The translations under genes were made by a program, and so were the position numbers. The notes beneath the pieces were generated by a model. That model was given only the letters and a program-made list of their open reading frames with translations. It had not been told where the DNA came from and searched no databases. A stretch of DNA of 34,178 nucleotides from JBCDGZ01 sp038750655 (lineage in GTDB: Bacteria; Bacteroidota; Bacteroidia; Chitinophagales; Saprospiraceae): contig JBCDGZ010000085.1 in assembly GCA_038750655.1 (NCBI GenBank), positions 1 to 34,178 of the forward strand, read 5' to 3'. Below, in pieces: positions 30,297 to 34,178 of this stretch (positions are counted from its first letter, which is position 1; every line of letters begins with the position of its first letter).

Positions 30297-33083
30297 ATGA
30301 TAAGATTACTAGGCATTATCCTATTACTTCTAATTATTCCAAATTTAAGCCCTGCCCAACAAATCCCAGTCGACGAACGCTTGGTTAGGGAAGAAATGAG
30401 AAAGCGAGGGATTGAGGAGAGTGATCAGGATGCAATCAGAAAGAAACTAGAGCAAAGAGGATTCGATCTGGATAATATTGACCCTTCTCAGGTTGGTGCG
30501 CTGGAAAAGGCCCTGGCTGAAGTTATTGCGGAGATTGAGCAGGAAAAAAAAGCCAATGCTGCTGATAGTGCAGCAAAAGCCGCAGAAGATGTCGCTAATG
30601 ATCAACTAGAAGAAAAAGTTAGAGAGGGGATCAAGGATGTTGCAAAAGAAGGCATCGATGAAGTACAAGATGCAGTGGAAAGGGGAGACCCGCTTGACAA
30701 GGCCCTAGCCGAGGAAATTATTGATGTAGAGGATAAATTGCCCCCAACAAAGGTCTATGGCCAGAATTTTTTCCGCGATAAAAGTATTGCGGTATTTAAC
30801 CAGGCCTCAGATGTTAGTCCCCCTGACTCCTATATTTTGGGCCCCGGTGATAAGGTGAATATTTCTATATGGGGACTCTCGCAAGAGGATGCAACTTATG
30901 AGATCAATAAAGCGGGATTCATCAAACCCAGTGTTATGCCTAGGATTAACCTTAAAGGAATGGACTTTGGGAAAGCCAAATCAATGCTGGAAAGTCGCTT
31001 TGCTCAATATTATCGCTTTCGTCCGGAAGAATTTGAGGTAACCATCACCTATGCCCGTACGATTACCATCAACATATATGGGGAGGTATTCAGCCCAGGA
31101 AGCTTCACTATCCCCGCTACCAATACCGCTTTCAATGCTTTGATTGCCTCAGGGGGGCCGTCGGATATTGGGAGTGTTAGAAACATCAAGCTGCACAGAG
31201 AAGGAGAAATACCTAGGCAAATCGATGTATATGAGTTTATGAACAATCCTTCTGTTCGAGAGGATTTCTATTTGCAGGAAAACGACTTCATACATGTGCC
31301 AGTAGCAGAGCGAGTAGTGAGCATTCAAGGAGCTGTGAGAAGGGCGTTCAAATACGAATTGATTGAAGGAGAGAATTTACTGACGCTGATAGAATACGCC
31401 GGAGGGCTTGATGATAATGCTTATCGAAACAATATTCAAATCAAGCGTTATGTCGATGATGAAGAGCGATTGATTGATGTGAACTTGAGCCAATTGTTAA
31501 GTAATGGACAGAATTTTCCCTTATTAAGTGGAGATGAGGTAATCGTAAATGTCATTCCTAAGCCTTATAAAAACTTTGTCAGTGTTGATGGAGCAGTGGA
31601 GATTCCGGGAAAATATGAAATGAGCGCGGGGATGAAGATTAGCGATCTAATGGAAAAGGGGGGCTTAGCCGAGGTAGCCCGAATAGATATTGCGTTTTTA
31701 CTACGAACAAATGCTGATGGAACAGTGAATTACTCTAAAGTGAATCTGGAAAATATTATTAATAATCCAGCTTCAACTGATAATATCAACTTACAACCAC
31801 GAGATCGCTTGCTGGTACTTGCTCAGACAACCTATGTAGACCAAGCTAATTTAGTTGTGAGAGGGGCCGTACGAAATCCAAGTGTTCATCAGTTTGATCC
31901 CTCAGAAAAACTTAAGGTCGAAGATGCTATTATCCTCGCGGGGGGCCTTCGACGCGATGCTGCCGCCATCGCCTACATCAAACGTCCTTCCTTCAACAAC
32001 AGTAAGCAAGTCGAATACCTGAGAGTCAATCTGTCCAACGCCCTGGCTGATCCCAACTCCATTGATAATCTTGTACTCAAGCCCAATGATTCTTTACAGG
32101 TACTTTCTTCTTTGACTTACACCGATGAATTTTTTGTCAGAGTCTCTGGTGCGGTAAGACAGCCAGGGACTTACAAGTACGACGAAAGCCTTAATCTTAA
32201 AGATGTGCTTACACTTGCAGGCGGCCTGCGGATTGAAGCAGCTAAGAGTAGAATCGATATATCCAGAGTGGTTATTCAGGAAAATGAGCCTACTCGTACA
32301 ACTGTAGCAACGCTTGAAGTAGATGAAAATTTTGAACTGGCAGGCTCACAGTCTGACCTACAATTGGAGCCCTTCGATCAAATCTTTGTGCGCAGAGTCC
32401 CCGAATTTCAGCTGCAGCAGAATATAACCATCAATGGGGAAGTGAAATTCCCGGGAGACTATCCGCTGATCAGCGATAATGAAAGAATCGCTAGCTTATT
32501 ATCCCGCGCTGGTGGGCTGACCAAAGAGGCCTTCCTACAAGGAGCTACTTTGTATCGGCCGGATGGGGGGACAGGCTACGTTATTTTGGACCTTAAGGAG
32601 GTATTGGACGATAAAAATTCCCTGTACAACTATATCCTCAAAACGGGAGACATCATTGATATTCCTAAGCAAAATGACTTGGTTACGATTAAAATGACCG
32701 GGACACGGTCCTCCGACCTCTATCCAGATAAGGTACTTTCTCAAGGGAAGTTCAATGCTCCCTTTCACAAAGGTAAAAGGGCTAGGTACTATGTAGAGGA
32801 ATATGCTGCCGGTATAGGAGGGGAAGGCCGCAGTCGGCTGATTACTGTAGAGCATCCGAATGGACAGATTGAAAGGACTAAAAATTTTGGACTGTTTCGA
32901 GTTTACCCTAAGGTGAGAAAAGGATCAGTGATTACTGTAGGAAAGAAGAAACCAAAACCTGAAAAGGAGAAGAGCGAAAAGGAAAAAGAAGAGGTCGACT
33001 GGAACAAGGTAATTGCTAATACGGTGGCTCAGGCTTCGGCGGTTTTGACCTTGGTCTTACTTATCCAACAAATCAATAGATAG
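30297..33083 (+). CDS. Wza-like polysaccharide export protein with six SLBB domains
   Basis: A 928-residue envelope protein. The signal sequence LLGIILLLLIIPNLSPAQ is followed by a charged, alanine/glutamate-rich helical region (about 25-150, probable coiled coil). The Poly_export domain (about 172-260) has SYILGPGDKVNISIWGLSQE. Six SLBB repeats start near 256, 340, 425, 518, 612 and 710, each of the form 'V..GAV..PG.Y......L..L...AGGL'. The C-terminus has a lysine/glutamate-rich stretch and then a hydrophobic tail (TVAQASAVLTLVLLIQQINR). Wza, with which it shares Poly_export and SLBB, is about 380 residues, so this is the long Bacteroidota form. It would make the periplasmic/outer-membrane channel for polysaccharide export. 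A frame extension to 30249 was rejected because it precedes the signal peptide. The Wzz gene follows after 5 bp. Confidence 0.9.
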   Translation: MIRLLGIILLLLIIPNLSPAQQIPVDERLVREEMRKRGIEESDQDAIRKKLEQRGFDLDNIDPSQVGALEKALAEVIAEIEQEKKANAADSAAKAAEDVANDQLEEKVREGIKDVAKEGIDEVQDAVERGDPLDKALAEEIIDVEDKLPPTKVYGQNFFRDKSIAVFNQASDVSPPDSYILGPGDKVNISIWGLSQEDATYEINKAGFIKPSVMPRINLKGMDFGKAKSMLESRFAQYYRFRPEEFEVTITYARTITINIYGEVFSPGSFTIPATNTAFNALIASGGPSDIGSVRNIKLHREGEIPRQIDVYEFMNNPSVREDFYLQENDFIHVPVAERVVSIQGAVRRAFKYELIEGENLLTLIEYAGGLDDNAYRNNIQIKRYVDDEERLIDVNLSQLLSNGQNFPLLSGDEVIVNVIPKPYKNFVSVDGAVEIPGKYEMSAGMKISDLMEKGGLAEVARIDIAFLLRTNADGTVNYSKVNLENIINNPASTDNINLQPRDRLLVLAQTTYVDQANLVVRGAVRNPSVHQFDPSEKLKVEDAIILAGGLRRDAAAIAYIKRPSFNNSKQVEYLRVNLSNALADPNSIDNLVLKPNDSLQVLSSLTYTDEFFVRVSGAVRQPGTYKYDESLNLKDVLTLAGGLRIEAAKSRIDISRVVIQENEPTRTTVATLEVDENFELAGSQSDLQLEPFDQIFVRRVPEFQLQQNITINGEVKFPGDYPLISDNERIASLLSRAGGLTKEAFLQGATLYRPDGGTGYVILDLKEVLDDKNSLYNYILKTGDIIDIPKQNDLVTIKMTGTRSSDLYPDKVLSQGKFNAPFHKGKRARYYVEEYAAGIGGEGRSRLITVEHPNGQIERTKNFGLFRVYPKVRKGSVITVGKKKPKPEKEKSEKEKEEVDWNKVIANTVAQASAVLTLVLLIQQINR

Positions 33084-33088
33084 GAATA

Positions 33089-34178
33089 ATGGAGCAGCAA
33101 CAATGGAACGATGACTTGCAAGACAAAGAACTTTCTCTCAAAGATTTGATCCTCAAGATCAAGTCCTTTTACATAGAATTACTGAAGAGCTGGAAAGTTC
33201 TGGCGCTGTTGGTAGTGGTATTTGTATCTATCTTTACTTATCTGGCCTTTACTAGTGCAGGCATCTATCCGGCAAATTTAACTTTTATTATCAACAGAGA
33301 TGAAGGAAAAAAAATGGCAGGCGTCAGCTCTATACTTTTTCAGTTTGGATTAGGCGGCGGCGGCGGAGAATATAATATGGATAGAATTGTGGGGCTTTCC
33401 AAATCCATGCGGATTATCAGAGCAGGGCTTTTTGAGAAAGCTACAATTGATGGTGCCGAGGATTACTTCGCAAATCACATTATTCGCGTGGAGGGCCTTC
33501 ACCATACGTGGAAGGACAATACGAACGGCTTAAATGACTTTTTATTTACACATCATGATTTTGATTCCTTTAGTCGACTTGAGAACAACGCACTGAAAAA
33601 AATATTCAATAAAATCATTGGAAAAGATGATAATGGACTGCTGGAAGTTGGCTACGGAGAGTTTACAAAAATCTTTTCTATTTCTTTTGAAAGCCAGTCC
33701 GAACAACTTTCTATAGATTTTACTAATGCACTTTATCGTAACCTGAGCCAGTTTTATATTCAGGAATCTATCGAAAAACCGCATAAGACCTACACGAATT
33801 TAAAACAAAAAACAGATTCGCTACAGGCTGAACTGAACGTTGCGGAGTATAGCTTGGCCAAATTTGTCGAATCGCATCGCGGACTAATATCACAAACCGA
33901 AATCATCAAACAGAATCGGTATGAAAGGAAAATTGGCATCCTATCTTTGGCTTTTGGTAAGGCTATTGAGAATCTAGAGATTGCTGAGTTTTCTCTCAAA
34001 AATGCCACTCCTTTCTTCCAGGTCATCGACGCTCCGATGGCGCCAATAAAGCAAAAGAAAAAATCACTGATCGTTGCCATCTTCTTTGGGGGGGTACTGG
34101 GCGCATTCCTCGGCGCTCTGTTTATTGTAGGACGAAAGATTATCAAAGATGCCCTAAGTGATAGTAATTCATCAACTA
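33089..34178 (+). CDS. Wzz/GNVR-type polysaccharide chain-length protein, 3' end cut by window
   Basis: The open frame runs from the ATG at 33089 to the window end (363 codons). A cytoplasmic N-terminus (MEQQQWNDDLQDKELSLKDL) leads to a membrane segment at about 36-54 (KVLALLVVVFVSIFTYLAF). A periplasmic domain with a helical part follows (NLKQKTDSLQAELNVAEYSL), then the PxxP-type motif DAPMAPIKQKKK and a second membrane segment at about 327-348. This is the Wzz layout, and the frame is probably within a few codons of its end, so no fused tyrosine kinase is seen. It sets chain length with the SLBB exporter, 5 bp upstream; TAGGAATAATG gives a weak ribosome site. A Gly5 run (GLGGGGGE, near 92) lies in the periplasmic domain. 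Confidence 0.88.
   Translation, partial: MEQQQWNDDLQDKELSLKDLILKIKSFYIELLKSWKVLALLVVVFVSIFTYLAFTSAGIYPANLTFIINRDEGKKMAGVSSILFQFGLGGGGGEYNMDRIVGLSKSMRIIRAGLFEKATIDGAEDYFANHIIRVEGLHHTWKDNTNGLNDFLFTHHDFDSFSRLENNALKKIFNKIIGKDDNGLLEVGYGEFTKIFSISFESQSEQLSIDFTNALYRNLSQFYIQESIEKPHKTYTNLKQKTDSLQAELNVAEYSLAKFVESHRGLISQTEIIKQNRYERKIGILSLAFGKAIENLEIAEFSLKNATPFFQVIDAPMAPIKQKKKSLIVAIFFGGVLGAFLGALFIVGRKIIKDALSDSNSST

Overview
The window looks like a piece of a large replicon from the phylum Bacteroidota, most probably class Saprospiria (Lewinella/Haliscomenobacter-like). The grounds are a PorU2-type C25 peptidase of the type IX secretion system (T9SS), a protease with a T9SS-like C-terminal domain, an ECF sigma/FecR pair with an STN-type TonB receptor, a DUF4249 lipoprotein, TAnnTTTG promoter elements and almost no Shine-Dalgarno sequences. 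No tRNA, rRNA, CRISPR array or transposase was recognised.

Left arm (1-12.4 kb): surface polysaccharide genes. A partial GT-B glycosyltransferase (-) and a GT2 glycosyltransferase (+) diverge. Then comes a tight minus-strand operon with overlapping genes: WecE-type sugar aminotransferase, FemAB-like N-acyl/aminoacyl transferase, hexapeptide acyltransferase, Wzx-type flippase and GT4 glycosyltransferase. Directly upstream on the same strand is the 1665-residue PorU2-like T9SS sortase. This suggests, but does not prove, that the operon makes a glycan or glycolipid tied to T9SS cargo.

Centre (12.5-16.0 kb): a complete plasmid-type replication and partition module. A Rep_3 initiator (-) faces away from a 1.07 kb non-coding region. 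That region holds an inverted half-iteron operator over the rep promoter, 16 direct iterons of about 19 bp phased at about 21 bp, an AT-rich stretch with a long hairpin, and a second repeat family (core TTTACTGYAATACG). A type Ib partition operon follows: a small ParA and a ribbon-helix-helix protein with a polyproline linker. More of the second repeat family lies downstream of it. Genes on the two sides are transcribed away from this locus almost without exception (7 of 8 to the left of rep, and all 14 to the right), as expected around a working bidirectional origin. With a full-length metH 12 kb away, the best reading is the origin of a chromid or megaplasmid, or a plasmid-type origin serving a chromosome.

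Right arm (16-34 kb, all + strand): ECF sigma and FecR anti-sigma, ended by a terminator. Then a secreted S1 protease, a TonB-dependent receptor and a DUF4249 lipoprotein form a compact unit. After these come an orphan acyl carrier protein, a lipoprotein with HExxH and a Met-turn-like motif, a Crp/Fnr regulator with a strong terminator, and an outer-membrane barrel of the Wzi/RemB type. The arm ends with cobalamin-dependent methionine synthase, a six-SLBB Wza-like polysaccharide export protein and a Wzz-like chain-length protein cut by the window end. Polysaccharide assembly genes (left) and export genes (right) therefore flank the origin.
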